Source of the DNA: Hyphomonadaceae bacterium UBA1849
GTDB taxonomy: Bacteria > Pseudomonadota > Alphaproteobacteria > Caulobacterales > Hyphomonadaceae
NCBI GenBank assembly: GCA_002338565.1
Contig: DDIN01000001.1
Location: forward strand, 1-64,000
Reading direction: 5' to 3'
DNA length: 64,000 bases
Shown piece by piece: positions 1-8,135 of the stretch. The notes below the pieces were generated by a model. The model did not search any database. It had not been told where the DNA came from and was given only the letters and a program-made list of their open reading frames with translations. A program made the position numbers and the translations under genes. Position 1 is the first letter of the stretch; each line of letters starts with the position of its first letter.

Positions 1-481
1 AGCGCTTTGAGAACTGGAAGCTACGACGCGCTTTCGCACGACCGTATTTTTTACGTTCTACAACGCGTGGGTCACGAGTCATGAAGCCGTATGGCTTGAG
101 AACCGGACGAATTGCCGGCTCGTAAGCTACAAGCGCACGAGAGATACCGTGACGAACAGCGCCCGCCTGACCGGAGAGACCTGAACCTTTAACAGTACAG
201 ATCACGTCAAACTCATCGCGACGCTCTGCAGCGATCAGCGGCTGTTCAATAATCATGCGGAGAACCGGACGAGCAAAATACTCGGCCTGGTCTTTTCCAT
301 TGATCGTGATCTTGCCTGTGCCTGGTTTGATCCAAACGCGAGCAACAGCAGATTTACGACGACCTGTGCCATAAGCACGGCCAAACTCGTCAATCTTCGG
401 CTCAACGTTGATCACGGTCTCAGCAACGGCTTCGCCGCCAAGATCGTTCAGGTTTTCGAGGCTTTCGACGGTATCAGACAT
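1..481 (-). CDS. rpsI: 30S ribosomal protein S9 (stop codon cut by window edge)
   Basis: Small-subunit ribosomal protein whose C-terminal tail reaches the P-site tRNA. Translating the minus strand from the ATG at 481 gives 160 residues ending in Ser-Lys-Arg, the invariant S9 tail; only the first base of the stop codon lies in the window. The family core GTGRRKSAVARVW is at residues 38-50. It follows an acidic N-terminal extension of about 28 residues, which I recall as common in alphaproteobacterial S9. It starts 3 bp after the rplM stop, in the universal rplM-rpsI operon, and should share the rplM promoter. Identification is secure. Confidence 0.98.
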   Translation of the reverse strand, partial: MSDTVESLENLNDLGGEAVAETVINVEPKIDEFGRAYGTGRRKSAVARVWIKPGTGKITINGKDQAEYFARPVLRMIIEQPLIAAERRDEFDVICTVKGSGLSGQAGAVRHGISRALVAYEPAIRPVLKPYGFMTRDPRVVERKKYGRAKARRSFQFSKR

Positions 482-484
482 ACG

Positions 485-952
485 TTACGCCGCTTTCTCG
501 TTTTTACGGTTCATGGATTTGAAGTCTACGACTTCTGGCTGCTGCGCCTCATGCGGGTGATCAGTGCCTGAATAAACACGAAGCTTGGAAAGCTGCTGGC
601 GAGCCAGAGAGCTTTCACGAGGCATCATGCGCTTCACAGCGAGCTTGAGCACACGCTCAGGGAAACGACCACGCAGAATAGCATCAGCAGACAATTCCTT
701 GATACCGCCCGGGTAACCCGTGTGACGGTAATAGTTCTTGTCCTGACGCTTACGGCCCGTGAAGGCTACCTTATCCGCATTGATGACGATGATGTGATCA
801 CCACAGTCAACGTGCGGGGTATAATCAGCACGGTGCTTGCCGCGAAGGCGTTTAGCAATATAAGACGCGAGACGGCCGACGACGACGTCAGTGGCATCAA
901 TTACGATCCACTTGTTTTCGACTTCAGCTGGTTTGGCCAAAAAAGTTTTCAT
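485..952 (-). CDS. rplM: 50S ribosomal protein L13
   Basis: Early-assembling large-subunit protein, 155 residues, the usual length for the extended alphaproteobacterial form. The N-terminus (WIVIDATDVVVGRLAS, residues 15-30) and the KLAVKRMMPR block are L13 hallmarks. The ATG is preceded by GTGGAGCA, a ribosome site with short spacing. It leads the rplM-rpsI operon. Only 36 bp separate its start from the divergent lipoprotein gene at 989, so its promoter must lie within that neighbour (see the promoter entry at 1004-1032). Confidence 0.98.
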   Translation of the reverse strand: MKTFLAKPAEVENKWIVIDATDVVVGRLASYIAKRLRGKHRADYTPHVDCGDHIIVINADKVAFTGRKRQDKNYYRHTGYPGGIKELSADAILRGRFPERVLKLAVKRMMPRESSLARQQLSKLRVYSGTDHPHEAQQPEVVDFKSMNRKNEKAA

Positions 953-988
953 TGCTCCACTCGGAGCCTTTCTTGAAGGTGTTGTTAA

Positions 989-2008
989 ATGGCAGAGCGC
1001 GCGTCACTAAAGCGTAAGAATTCGATTGTCAATCAAAGAGCCGCATTCGGTGCGATTTTATTTTTAGCCGCCTGTGGCGGAAGTGAAGAAGTTCCAGTCA
1101 ATCAGGGCCCCGATTCTGTCTCCACACCCGTGGTCTGGCAAACAGAACGTTTCGACACAGGCCTGACAACACTATCAGTTTCACCAAGCGGGGAAGCCGT
1201 ATTTCTTGTAGGTCTCGAAAACGAGGGTCTGAAATTCACAAATATCGACGGAACTGCGATTTCCGAAGCAGCGCCTTATCGAAACGGAATTTCCTCTACC
1301 GGCGTCACAGCTCAGATCGACGGGACTTACCTTGTTCTATTCCCTGGAGTGTCACGCAACTCCGACCAGATTGTCGTGGTCGTTCATGGCGACGGGCTGC
1401 TGGCACCTATTGAGGTAGAGCTTGATGTAGATGTCACCGGATCAGTCGAAGGTGTTTGCGCGTCGCGCAGCCAGGACGACGGCTCCATTATGAACATTGG
1501 GTACTGGACGTCTGTTGACCCTACATCGCTCTATACTGGCTCTGTCGGTGCCGAAGGTACAAACTTCACCTTCACGCCAGGAGACATTGAGAGTTACGAA
1601 CGAGACGTAACGGGCTGCGCGTTGACGGACAGCGCCACAATCGCCAGCGGTCGATTTGGAATCGACATTCGTGCTGAAGGATCCGAACCGGTACTGATCG
1701 ACATGCCGGGTGTTCCAACTTCTGTTTCGGCCGTTTCCGATGGCAACGACACAAATGTTGCGATGGCTATGTCCGGCGGCGAAGTTTATGTCGCCAACAG
1801 CGACGGCAATTTCTCACGCGTCGAGTTTGAGGCAGGCCTTTCTGCAACCGGACCAGAGGATGTCCGCTATCTCGTCATGACACAGCGTGCGGACATCCCC
1901 GGATTCTCATCCGGCTTCCTTGCAATGGATGCCCGGGGTGCCGATCGTACATCGCAAATCGTCATCGCAGATTACGAAGATCTGTTCCGTCAGCTGTCAG
2001 ACAACTGA
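989..2008 (+). CDS. Predicted lipoprotein of unknown function
   Basis: 339 residues. The N-terminus has basic residues, a short hydrophobic run and a lipobox (LFLAAC, Cys at about residue 29), so I predict a lipid-anchored periplasmic or outer-membrane protein. The mature part is rich in Gly, Ser, Thr and Asp, with many short beta-like segments separated by turns. Two further Cys occur at about residues 155 and 210. This texture fits an all-beta fold, perhaps a propeller, but I recognise no family motif; a segment near residue 75 (GLKFTNIDG) is only loosely reminiscent of beta-propeller phytases. The only possible in-frame start before the lipobox is the ATG at 989, preceded by GAAGGTG. Its 3' end overlaps convergent ctaA by 19 bp. 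Confidence 0.75.
   Translation: MAERASLKRKNSIVNQRAAFGAILFLAACGGSEEVPVNQGPDSVSTPVVWQTERFDTGLTTLSVSPSGEAVFLVGLENEGLKFTNIDGTAISEAAPYRNGISSTGVTAQIDGTYLVLFPGVSRNSDQIVVVVHGDGLLAPIEVELDVDVTGSVEGVCASRSQDDGSIMNIGYWTSVDPTSLYTGSVGAEGTNFTFTPGDIESYERDVTGCALTDSATIASGRFGIDIRAEGSEPVLIDMPGVPTSVSAVSDGNDTNVAMAMSGGEVYVANSDGNFSRVEFEAGLSATGPEDVRYLVMTQRADIPGFSSGFLAMDARGADRTSQIVIADYEDLFRQLSDN
1004..1032 (-). promoter_or_regulatory. Putative rplM-rpsI promoter inside the divergent gene
   Basis: On the minus strand a perfect TTGACA (1032-1027) is followed after exactly 17 bp by TAGTGA (1009-1004). This predicts a transcript start near 997 and a leader of about 45 nt. The site lies in codons 6-15 of the divergent lipoprotein gene. 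The -35 box is strong and the -10 is weak. No better candidate exists in the 36-bp spacer. Confidence 0.5.
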
Positions 2009-3060
2009 TAGCGCGCTTTAAAGGTCGTCCTGATCGCGAGAATCAGGACGATCACTCCAACGCCCTGGTGAACGAGTGCCAACGACAATGGTGCGACGTT
2101 CACCAGAGTGAAGATTCCCCAAAGAATCTGAAACACGATCGCGGCAGATAAAAGTAAAACAGGTGCGTGATAACGACCCGTCAGGCCAACAGCCAGAATA
2201 CGTCGCACCAGCAGCCCGACACCAATAAATCCGATCAGATACGCCAGCACCCGATGATTGAATTGCGCCATAGCGATATTTTCGAACGGATTGCGCATAC
2301 CCAAAAGAGGGTCGACATATCCTGACGGCACAAATTGGCCCGCCATGAGAGGCCAGTCAGTATAAGTCCGGCCCGCATCCAGACCCGCGACCAATGCCCC
2401 GCTCGCCATCTGTACAAAAATCAGAAGCGCGAAAAGGGAGAAGAAAGCAAAACTTCCGCTGAAGTTTGCCTGTAACTGCCTGTGATCAAGACGCATCCAA
2501 TACCAGGCGATAACTCCAATGATAAAGAGCGCCAGACAGAAATGCGTCATGAGCCGGTAAGGGGCCACATCGACGCGTGTAGTTTCTCCGATGCCGCTTG
2601 CGACCATCCACCAGCCTATAGCGCCCTGAATACCACCGAGGACAATAAGAAACCCAAAGCGGGCGCCCCACCCCTCTTTAAGCCAACCATTTCTCAGGAA
2701 CACCAGGAAGCCGGCAATTGCGATCACGCCGATCCAGCGCCCCAGCTGTCTGTGGCCCCACTCCCACCAGTAAATGTATTTGAACTCTTCCAGAGACATT
2801 GAAGAATTCTGGAGCCGGAACTCGGCTGTGTCCTGATACAGGTCGAAGAGTTCGTCCCAGTGCGCTTCGCTTGTTGGCGGGATGGCGCCAGAGATCGGCT
2901 TCCACTCGGTGATAGACAGGCCAGAATCAGTGAGGCGCGTCGCCCCTCCGACGAGGATCATCGCATAAACCATGACGCCCAGAAGCACGAGCCAGCGACG
3001 CATCCATAGCCGCGCAGGCGCTGAAAGAGTTGAGTGTGAGGTGTGGAAGTTTTTTGTCAT
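1990..3060 (-). CDS. ctaA: Heme A synthase (COX15/CtaA family)
   Basis: Inner-membrane enzyme oxidising the C8 methyl of heme O to give heme A for aa3-type cytochrome oxidase. From the ATG at 3060 it has 356 residues, normal for the alphaproteobacterial and mitochondrial type. About eight hydrophobic spans are visible. Family motifs include GGATRLTDSGLSITEWKP (residues 38-55), GHRQLGR with the heme-ligand His near 103, QFNHRVLAY, and HQGVGV near the C-terminus. I chose the internal Met over upstream codons because the extra 17 residues are basic and unlike the family. It is divergent from the DUF2842 gene and alone on its strand. Its presence implies a heme-A terminal oxidase elsewhere in the genome. 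Confidence 0.95.
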   Translation of the reverse strand: MTKNFHTSHSTLSAPARLWMRRWLVLLGVMVYAMILVGGATRLTDSGLSITEWKPISGAIPPTSEAHWDELFDLYQDTAEFRLQNSSMSLEEFKYIYWWEWGHRQLGRWIGVIAIAGFLVFLRNGWLKEGWGARFGFLIVLGGIQGAIGWWMVASGIGETTRVDVAPYRLMTHFCLALFIIGVIAWYWMRLDHRQLQANFSGSFAFFSLFALLIFVQMASGALVAGLDAGRTYTDWPLMAGQFVPSGYVDPLLGMRNPFENIAMAQFNHRVLAYLIGFIGVGLLVRRILAVGLTGRYHAPVLLLSAAIVFQILWGIFTLVNVAPLSLALVHQGVGVIVLILAIRTTFKARYQLSDS

Positions 3061-3136
3061 ACGCCCTAAATGCGTGACACGACCAATTTGGCAAGTGCCT
3101 CGTCGACGCACCCGCCTTCAAAATGTGAGAAACCGA

Positions 3137-3331
3137 ATGAGAAAATTCATCGCAATGCTGGCTATTGTCGGATTTCTGGTCGGCTATATCGCGCTCGCCG
3201 CGACAATCGGTTCGATGCTCGTCGATGCACCGCGTTGGGTCCAGCTTATCTATTTCGTGATCGCAGGTATTTTGTGGGCCTTCCCGCTCAAGCCAATCAT
3301 GGACTGGTCTGGCCGCGGCGGGAAAGCCTGA
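3137..3331 (+). CDS. DUF2842 small membrane protein
   Basis: A 64-residue protein with two hydrophobic helices (about residues 4-24 and 33-52), a basic N-terminus (MRKF) and the family pattern of WVQLIYFVIAGILWAFPLKP followed by a short Gly-rich tail. This matches DUF2842, small inner-membrane proteins of Alphaproteobacteria with no assigned function. Longer in-frame starts upstream would overlap divergent ctaA and encode a basic, unconserved extension. The gene converges on the Psd-like gene with 11 bp between. Confidence 0.8.
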   Translation: MRKFIAMLAIVGFLVGYIALAATIGSMLVDAPRWVQLIYFVIAGILWAFPLKPIMDWSGRGGKA

Positions 3332-3342
3332 TATTGTTTAGC

Positions 3343-4257
3343 CTAAGACTTCTTAGACGTTTTCTTATCTGACGCTTTTACAGCTTCCTCACCCAGCTCT
3401 GCGTCAGCTTCGTCAGACGCCGTTTCGACATCGGTGTCAGACACAGCCGCATCTTCAACAGGTTCTGCGGCTTCTTCTGCTACGGGCGCTTCGGGCGCTG
3501 GCTCTGGCTCAACGGGCGTTTCTTCGACAACCGGCTCAGGAACCACGAGGGGCTCACTTGCTGTCGTCGCAGACTGCTCGACCTCAGACAGGTCGCTTAG
3601 AACGGTCTCGCCGCCAATGACAGACATGCCTGGCTCCAGAGAAACCTCGGACCCCACAGGCAGGAACACATCACTCCAGCCGCCAAGCCGGCGAACGCCG
3701 ATTTTACGACCTGCACGCACGCCGTCTCCGGGCTCAAGGTTTACATCAAGACGCGGACCTGTGCCGCCAGTTGCAACGCGGACGCCGACAGCATGGTTTT
3801 CACTGCTGATCAGAATAAACGCTTCGCGAAGATTTGGGTCCTCAGCATCAAACGCCAGTGTTGCCGGAGCGCCTGGCTCGATTAGAAAACTTTCGACATT
3901 GCCGGTGATCGCAGCGCGCACACCGTTCGCAGAAAATGGCGATGACGCTATTCGAACACGAATAACTTCCGGCGTGTCCCAGCGCAATTCACGAGGCGGC
4001 GCTACGCTGGAGACGCTCTCGATCACACCGTCATTAGGCGCAAGCACCAGATTTGCGGCGGAAGGCGACGTGCGCTCGGTATCACGCGAGGCGAGCAAAA
4101 TGATCGCCAACACGATCATGAAAATCAGGCCGAGTATCCAGTGAAGCCCACCAAGGATAATGGCAAGCACCAGTGCCAGAGCACCAAACCCCAGTCCTTC
4201 GAGGTCAAACTCGGCCCGATACCAAGGCATTCGGGATGAAAGTGATTTCTTGGACAT
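3343..4257 (-). CDS. Phosphatidylserine decarboxylase-like protein, catalytic residues lost
   Basis: 304 residues. Residues 23-57 hold one or two membrane helices. Residues 70-223 align well by eye with short-type Psd: APNDGVIESV, VRIASSPFSANGVRAAITGNVE, LEPGDGVRAGRKIG, GGWSDVFLPVG and GMSVIGGETVLSDL. In active Psd a Gly-Ser bond is cleaved to form the pyruvoyl group, and an Asp-His-Ser triad drives cleavage. Here Asp76 is kept, the His position is Asn111, and the Gly-Ser site is Gly192-Gly193. Self-cleavage and decarboxylation are therefore not expected. A Pro/Glu/Ala-rich acidic tail of about 70 residues ends in a Lys-rich tip. The ATG at 4257 lies 2 bp after the exporter stop, so the two are co-transcribed. 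Role unknown; a structural or lipid-binding function is conjecture. Confidence 0.85.
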   Translation of the reverse strand: MSKKSLSSRMPWYRAEFDLEGLGFGALALVLAIILGGLHWILGLIFMIVLAIILLASRDTERTSPSAANLVLAPNDGVIESVSSVAPPRELRWDTPEVIRVRIASSPFSANGVRAAITGNVESFLIEPGAPATLAFDAEDPNLREAFILISSENHAVGVRVATGGTGPRLDVNLEPGDGVRAGRKIGVRRLGGWSDVFLPVGSEVSLEPGMSVIGGETVLSDLSEVEQSATTASEPLVVPEPVVEETPVEPEPAPEAPVAEEAAEPVEDAAVSDTDVETASDEADAELGEEAVKASDKKTSKKS

Positions 4258-4259
4258 AT

Positions 4260-6110
4260 CTATTCCTGACCTTTCGCTACTGCTGGCTCTGCTTCTTTCA
4301 GTTCCCGACGGGAAACCTGCTTTGCCCACATGTCAGCATACAAACCGTTCTCAGATAAGAGCGACTCATGATCGCCCCGCTCTGCAACTTTACCATCACT
4401 GAGTACAATAATTTGATCGGCGTGCATAATGGTTGAGAGCCTATGGGCGACCGTGACGGTGGTTCTGCCTTTCGAGGCCTCATGGATAGCACGCTGAACG
4501 AGCGTTTCTGTCTGACTATCCAGCGCAGAGGTCGCCTCATCCAGCAGCAACACTTCCGGATTCTTCAATATCACGCGGGCAAGGCCGACACGCTGCTTTT
4601 CACCGCCCGATAATTTAAGGCCACGCTCGCCTACCCGCGTTTCCCAGCCATCCGGCAAAGCCTCGATAAACTCCAGCAATTGCGCGCTTTGGGCTGCGTG
4701 TTCCAATTCACTTTGTGTCGCTTCAGGTCGGCCATAGAGAATGTTCTGACGGATCGTGTCGTTAAACAGAACCACATCCTGCGGCACGATCCCCAAATGC
4801 TGACGCAGGCTTTCCTGTTTCAGCCCGCGAACATCCTGACCGTCGAACAGAACGGCGCCTTCATTCACATCATAGAAGCGGAAAATAAGCTTCAATAGCG
4901 TCGACTTGCCTGCGCCGGATGGGCCGACGATAGCAAGCTGCTTACCGGATAGAAGGTCGAAGGAAATGTTTTCTATCCCGATCACGCGGCCAGCATGACT
5001 GAATGACACATCGCGGAATTCGATCGCCCCCGTGGCGTCAGAAAGCTCGCTCGCATCATCAGCATCCGCCACCTCTGGCCTCATCGACATCAGGCCAAAG
5101 ACTTTCTCTAGGTCGATGACGCCCTGACGGATTTCCCGCCATCCCCAACCGAGAATGTTCAAAGGTCGATAAAGATTGAGTAGCATCGCAAACACAGCCG
5201 CGAGCGCGCCAACCTCAAGTTCCTGATTTGCCACCTTCCAGCCTGTCCAGCCGAGCATGGCAAACAGGCCGAGATTCATGATCAGTTCCTGACCAGCGTT
5301 CAGCAGGCCAAGGGAACGGGACGTCTCAACATACTGCTCGGCATAGGTCTTGTAGGCAGAATCATAGGAGTCGGTTTCACGGCCTTCTGCGGCGAAAGAT
5401 TTGACCGTTTCAAAGTTTGTAAGGCTGTCCATGGCGCGAGCGCGCAGTTCGGTATCGGCCTTATTCAGCGTCCGGCGCTGTTTGGCACGCCACTCAGACA
5501 CGATGAAGGTGAACGCCATATAGACGATGATCGTCACAATCGCGATGACAGAGAGAACCCATGAATAGGTCGCAGCCAGAACGATTGAGGCCAGAGCCAG
5601 TTCGATGATGGTCGGCGCAATGTTGAACACCAGAAAGCGCAGAATGACATCCATAGCCGTACCGCCGCGCTCAATGATCCGCTGGAGCGCACCGGATCGC
5701 CGCGTCTGGTGAAAGCCTAGCGATAATGCCTGAGACTTGCTGAAGGCGCTGACGGCGAGCTCTCGTTGCGCATCCTGACTGACAGGCGCGAAGATCGCGT
5801 CCCGCGCCTGTGGCAGGCCGGACGCTAAAAACCGCGCCACCACGAAGAATGACAGCGCGCTGAGCAAGGGCACGAGCACGGCCTCCGCTTCGCCGGTTGA
5901 GGCTCTGGTGATGGCCTCGCCCAAGTATAGCGGCGCCACAACACTGAAGCCCTTCGCGCAGACTGTAATCGCCAGAGCGATAATCATCCGGAAGCGCCAG
6001 CGCGACAGATTTGGACGTAGCAGGATTTCGCTAACGCGCATCAGCGCGGTTCCGATTCCCCCTGATGCACTCTCAATTGCATCAGCATCGGTAGAAGCCA
6101 TTGTTCTCAT
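4260..6110 (-). CDS. ATM1-type ABC exporter (fused membrane and ATPase domains)
   Basis: 616 residues. Transmembrane domain about residues 40-330 with six hydrophobic spans and the ATM1-like segment NFETVKSFAAEGRE (232-245). The nucleotide-binding domain has Walker A GPSGAGKST (396-404), signature LSGGEKQ (500-506), Walker B with D-loop LLLDEATSALD (521-531) and a switch His in AHRLST. Half-transporter of the ABCB7/HMT1 class, expected to act as a homodimer in the inner membrane; relatives export glutathione-linked sulfur or metal conjugates. Substrate here is not known. It is the first gene of a two-gene unit with the Psd-like gene. The start could also be the ATG at 6101; neither has a strong ribosome site. 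Confidence 0.93.
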   Translation of the reverse strand: MRTMASTDADAIESASGGIGTALMRVSEILLRPNLSRWRFRMIIALAITVCAKGFSVVAPLYLGEAITRASTGEAEAVLVPLLSALSFFVVARFLASGLPQARDAIFAPVSQDAQRELAVSAFSKSQALSLGFHQTRRSGALQRIIERGGTAMDVILRFLVFNIAPTIIELALASIVLAATYSWVLSVIAIVTIIVYMAFTFIVSEWRAKQRRTLNKADTELRARAMDSLTNFETVKSFAAEGRETDSYDSAYKTYAEQYVETSRSLGLLNAGQELIMNLGLFAMLGWTGWKVANQELEVGALAAVFAMLLNLYRPLNILGWGWREIRQGVIDLEKVFGLMSMRPEVADADDASELSDATGAIEFRDVSFSHAGRVIGIENISFDLLSGKQLAIVGPSGAGKSTLLKLIFRFYDVNEGAVLFDGQDVRGLKQESLRQHLGIVPQDVVLFNDTIRQNILYGRPEATQSELEHAAQSAQLLEFIEALPDGWETRVGERGLKLSGGEKQRVGLARVILKNPEVLLLDEATSALDSQTETLVQRAIHEASKGRTTVTVAHRLSTIMHADQIIVLSDGKVAERGDHESLLSENGLYADMWAKQVSRRELKEAEPAVAKGQE

Positions 6111-6197
6111 AATTGCGAGATAGTGTGCGTTGCGCTTTCTTGCCAGCCAGAAAGAATGCGTTCATTGAAAACAACCAACCATGCCGACGGAGAATTC

Positions 6198-6758
6198 ATG
6201 GCTGCTATGAAATCGATCTGCCTTTACTGTGGTTCCTCTGACGAGGTCGATCCGAAGTATATCGCGCTGGCCAAGGACCTCGGCAAACGGCTAGCAGAAA
6301 GCGGATACCGCCTCGTTTACGGAGGCGGCAGTGTCGGCCTGATGGGTGCATCAGCGAATGCGGCTCACGAAGCGGGCGGCGAAGTGCTCGGTATTATGCC
6401 GCGCTTCCTTCTGACAAAAGAACGCATCTTCGAGCAGGTTGAGCATCGCATCGTCGACACCATGCACGAGCGCAAGCAGATGATGTTTGACGAAAGCGAC
6501 GCTTTCATCGTCTTGCCGGGCGGCATTGGCACGCTGGAAGAAGCTGTAGAGATGCTGTCATGGGCGCGCCTCGGGCTTCATAGCAAACCTATGGCGTTTC
6601 TCGATGTAGACGGCTTCTGGAGCCCGTTCTTCGAGCTCATGAGCCATATCGTGAAGGACAAATTCACACCGTCCGAGTTTCTGGACCAGTTTGCTCACAC
6701 TAATACGCCGGACGAAGCGATTGAAGCGCTTCGTGTCCGGCATATTGATATGAAATAG
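6198..6758 (+). CDS. LOG-family protein (TIGR00730)
   Basis: 186 residues with a Rossmann-like lysine-decarboxylase-like fold. Diagnostic motifs are YGGGSVGLMG (41-50), HERK (90-93) and PGGIGTLEE (107-115), the nucleotide-binding and catalytic signature of LOG phosphoribohydrolases. These release cytokinin-type free bases or purines from nucleoside 5'-monophosphates. The bacterial role is often housekeeping nucleotide salvage, so the precise substrate is uncertain. The ATG at 6198 is chosen because GGAG lies 5 bp upstream; the longer frame from 6123 adds an unconserved 25 residues. It converges on gltX with a 7-bp gap. Confidence 0.88.
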   Translation: MAAMKSICLYCGSSDEVDPKYIALAKDLGKRLAESGYRLVYGGGSVGLMGASANAAHEAGGEVLGIMPRFLLTKERIFEQVEHRIVDTMHERKQMMFDESDAFIVLPGGIGTLEEAVEMLSWARLGLHSKPMAFLDVDGFWSPFFELMSHIVKDKFTPSEFLDQFAHTNTPDEAIEALRVRHIDMK

Positions 6759-6765
6759 CGACAGC

Positions 6766-8124
6766 TTAGGCCGCTGCAGCCTTCAGACGCTCAGCGGCCC
6801 GCTCAGGACCAAGCAATACGAGCACCCGCCCCATATCAGGTCCGCGCCCCTCGCCGGTCAGTGCCAGACGGAGCGGCATGAACAGACCCTTGCCTTTGCG
6901 GCCAGTCGCGTCCTTCAGCTCTTTGGTCCAATTCCCCCAGGTTTCGAGGTCGTAAGGACCCACAGGCAGCGTCTCAGCCGCTGTCTGGATGTAACCCTTG
7001 TCTTCAGCATCAATGTCAGACGAAATCGTGCCGTACAGCACGTCAGCCCAGAACGCCGCTTCGGACACTGTGCTGATATTTTCTTTCACCGTTTCCCAGA
7101 AGAGCTCCCGGTCCGGACAGGCCTCCAGAGCCGCAACACCGTCAAGCGTGTCAGACACATCCGCGTAAGACAGAGACAGAACGCGTTGCGCATTGAGCTT
7201 CATCAGCTCTTCTTCGTCGAAACGCGCAGGCGCACGACCGATTTTGTCGAATGAAAACTCCGCCGCGAGCTCATCAAGAGACGCGCGAATTTCAACGTTA
7301 TCGCTCGTGCCGATCTTGCCCAGAAGTGAAGCGATAGAGATCGGCTCAAGGCCCTTCTTGCCAAGCTCCTGAATGGAAAGAGACCCAAGGCGCTTTGAAA
7401 GTCCCTGCCCGTCAGCACCCACGAGAAGCGGCGTATGCGCCATTTCCGGAGCTTTTCCGCCCAGCGCCATGAAGATTTCGATCTGCGCACCAGAGTTCGT
7501 GACATGGTCTTCACCACGAACCACGTGCGTGATGTCGTACTCAATGTCGTCGACTACGCTTGGCAGCGTGTAGAGATAGCTCCCGTCACCGCGCACCAAG
7601 ATCGGGTCAGACACTGAAGACGTATCAATGCCTTGCGGGCCGCGCACGAGGTCATTCCACTCAACGCGGTCACCAGAGAGCTTGAAACGCCAATGAGGCT
7701 TACGGCCTTCGGCTTCAAACACTGCTTTCTCGTCGTCTGTCAGATTGAGGCCCGCACGGTCATAAACAGGTGGACGGCCACGGCTCAGCGCGATCTTGCG
7801 CTTCCGCTCAAGTTCTTCCGGCGTTTCGTAACAGGCGTAAAGCAGGCCATCAGCCTTCAGCTTGGCAACCGCTTCATCATATTTATCAAAGCGTGCTGAC
7901 TGATTGAACGTGTCATCCCAGCCAAGGCCCAGCCACGTCAGATCGTCTTTCAAGCCTTGCTCGTATTCCTTGGTAGATCGCTCGAGATCGGTATCGTCGA
8001 TACGCAGAATGAACTTTCCACCCTGCCCTTTCGCAAACAGCCAGTTAATCAGCGCAGTTCTGACATTGCCAACGTGCAGTCGGCCAGTCGGGGATGGGGC
8101 AAAACGAACAATAGGTGCAGACAT
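6766..8124 (-). CDS. gltX: Glutamyl-tRNA synthetase
   Basis: 452 residues, class I synthetase charging tRNA-Glu. The HIGH-type motif is HVGN within FAPSPTGRLHVGN close to the N-terminus, and the KMSKS-type motif is GLSKR near residue 240. Alphaproteobacteria often have two GluRS genes, one of which may misacylate tRNA-Gln for GatCAB; which type this is cannot be read from sequence alone. The ATG at 8124 begins the conserved SAPIVRFAPSPTG; a TTG at 8139 would add five residues and overlap the MFS stop. It lies 11 bp after the MFS gene and may be transcribed with it and nadE. Confidence 0.95.
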   Translation of the reverse strand: MSAPIVRFAPSPTGRLHVGNVRTALINWLFAKGQGGKFILRIDDTDLERSTKEYEQGLKDDLTWLGLGWDDTFNQSARFDKYDEAVAKLKADGLLYACYETPEELERKRKIALSRGRPPVYDRAGLNLTDDEKAVFEAEGRKPHWRFKLSGDRVEWNDLVRGPQGIDTSSVSDPILVRGDGSYLYTLPSVVDDIEYDITHVVRGEDHVTNSGAQIEIFMALGGKAPEMAHTPLLVGADGQGLSKRLGSLSIQELGKKGLEPISIASLLGKIGTSDNVEIRASLDELAAEFSFDKIGRAPARFDEEELMKLNAQRVLSLSYADVSDTLDGVAALEACPDRELFWETVKENISTVSEAAFWADVLYGTISSDIDAEDKGYIQTAAETLPVGPYDLETWGNWTKELKDATGRKGKGLFMPLRLALTGEGRGPDMGRVLVLLGPERAAERLKAAAA

Positions 8125-8135
8125 GCTTTTCAGAC

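Noticed and set aside
3434..4144. Ser/Thr/Gly-rich 236-codon frame opposite the Psd-like gene
   Set aside because: Shadow of the Glu/Pro/Ala-rich tail and core; low-complexity and without independent features.
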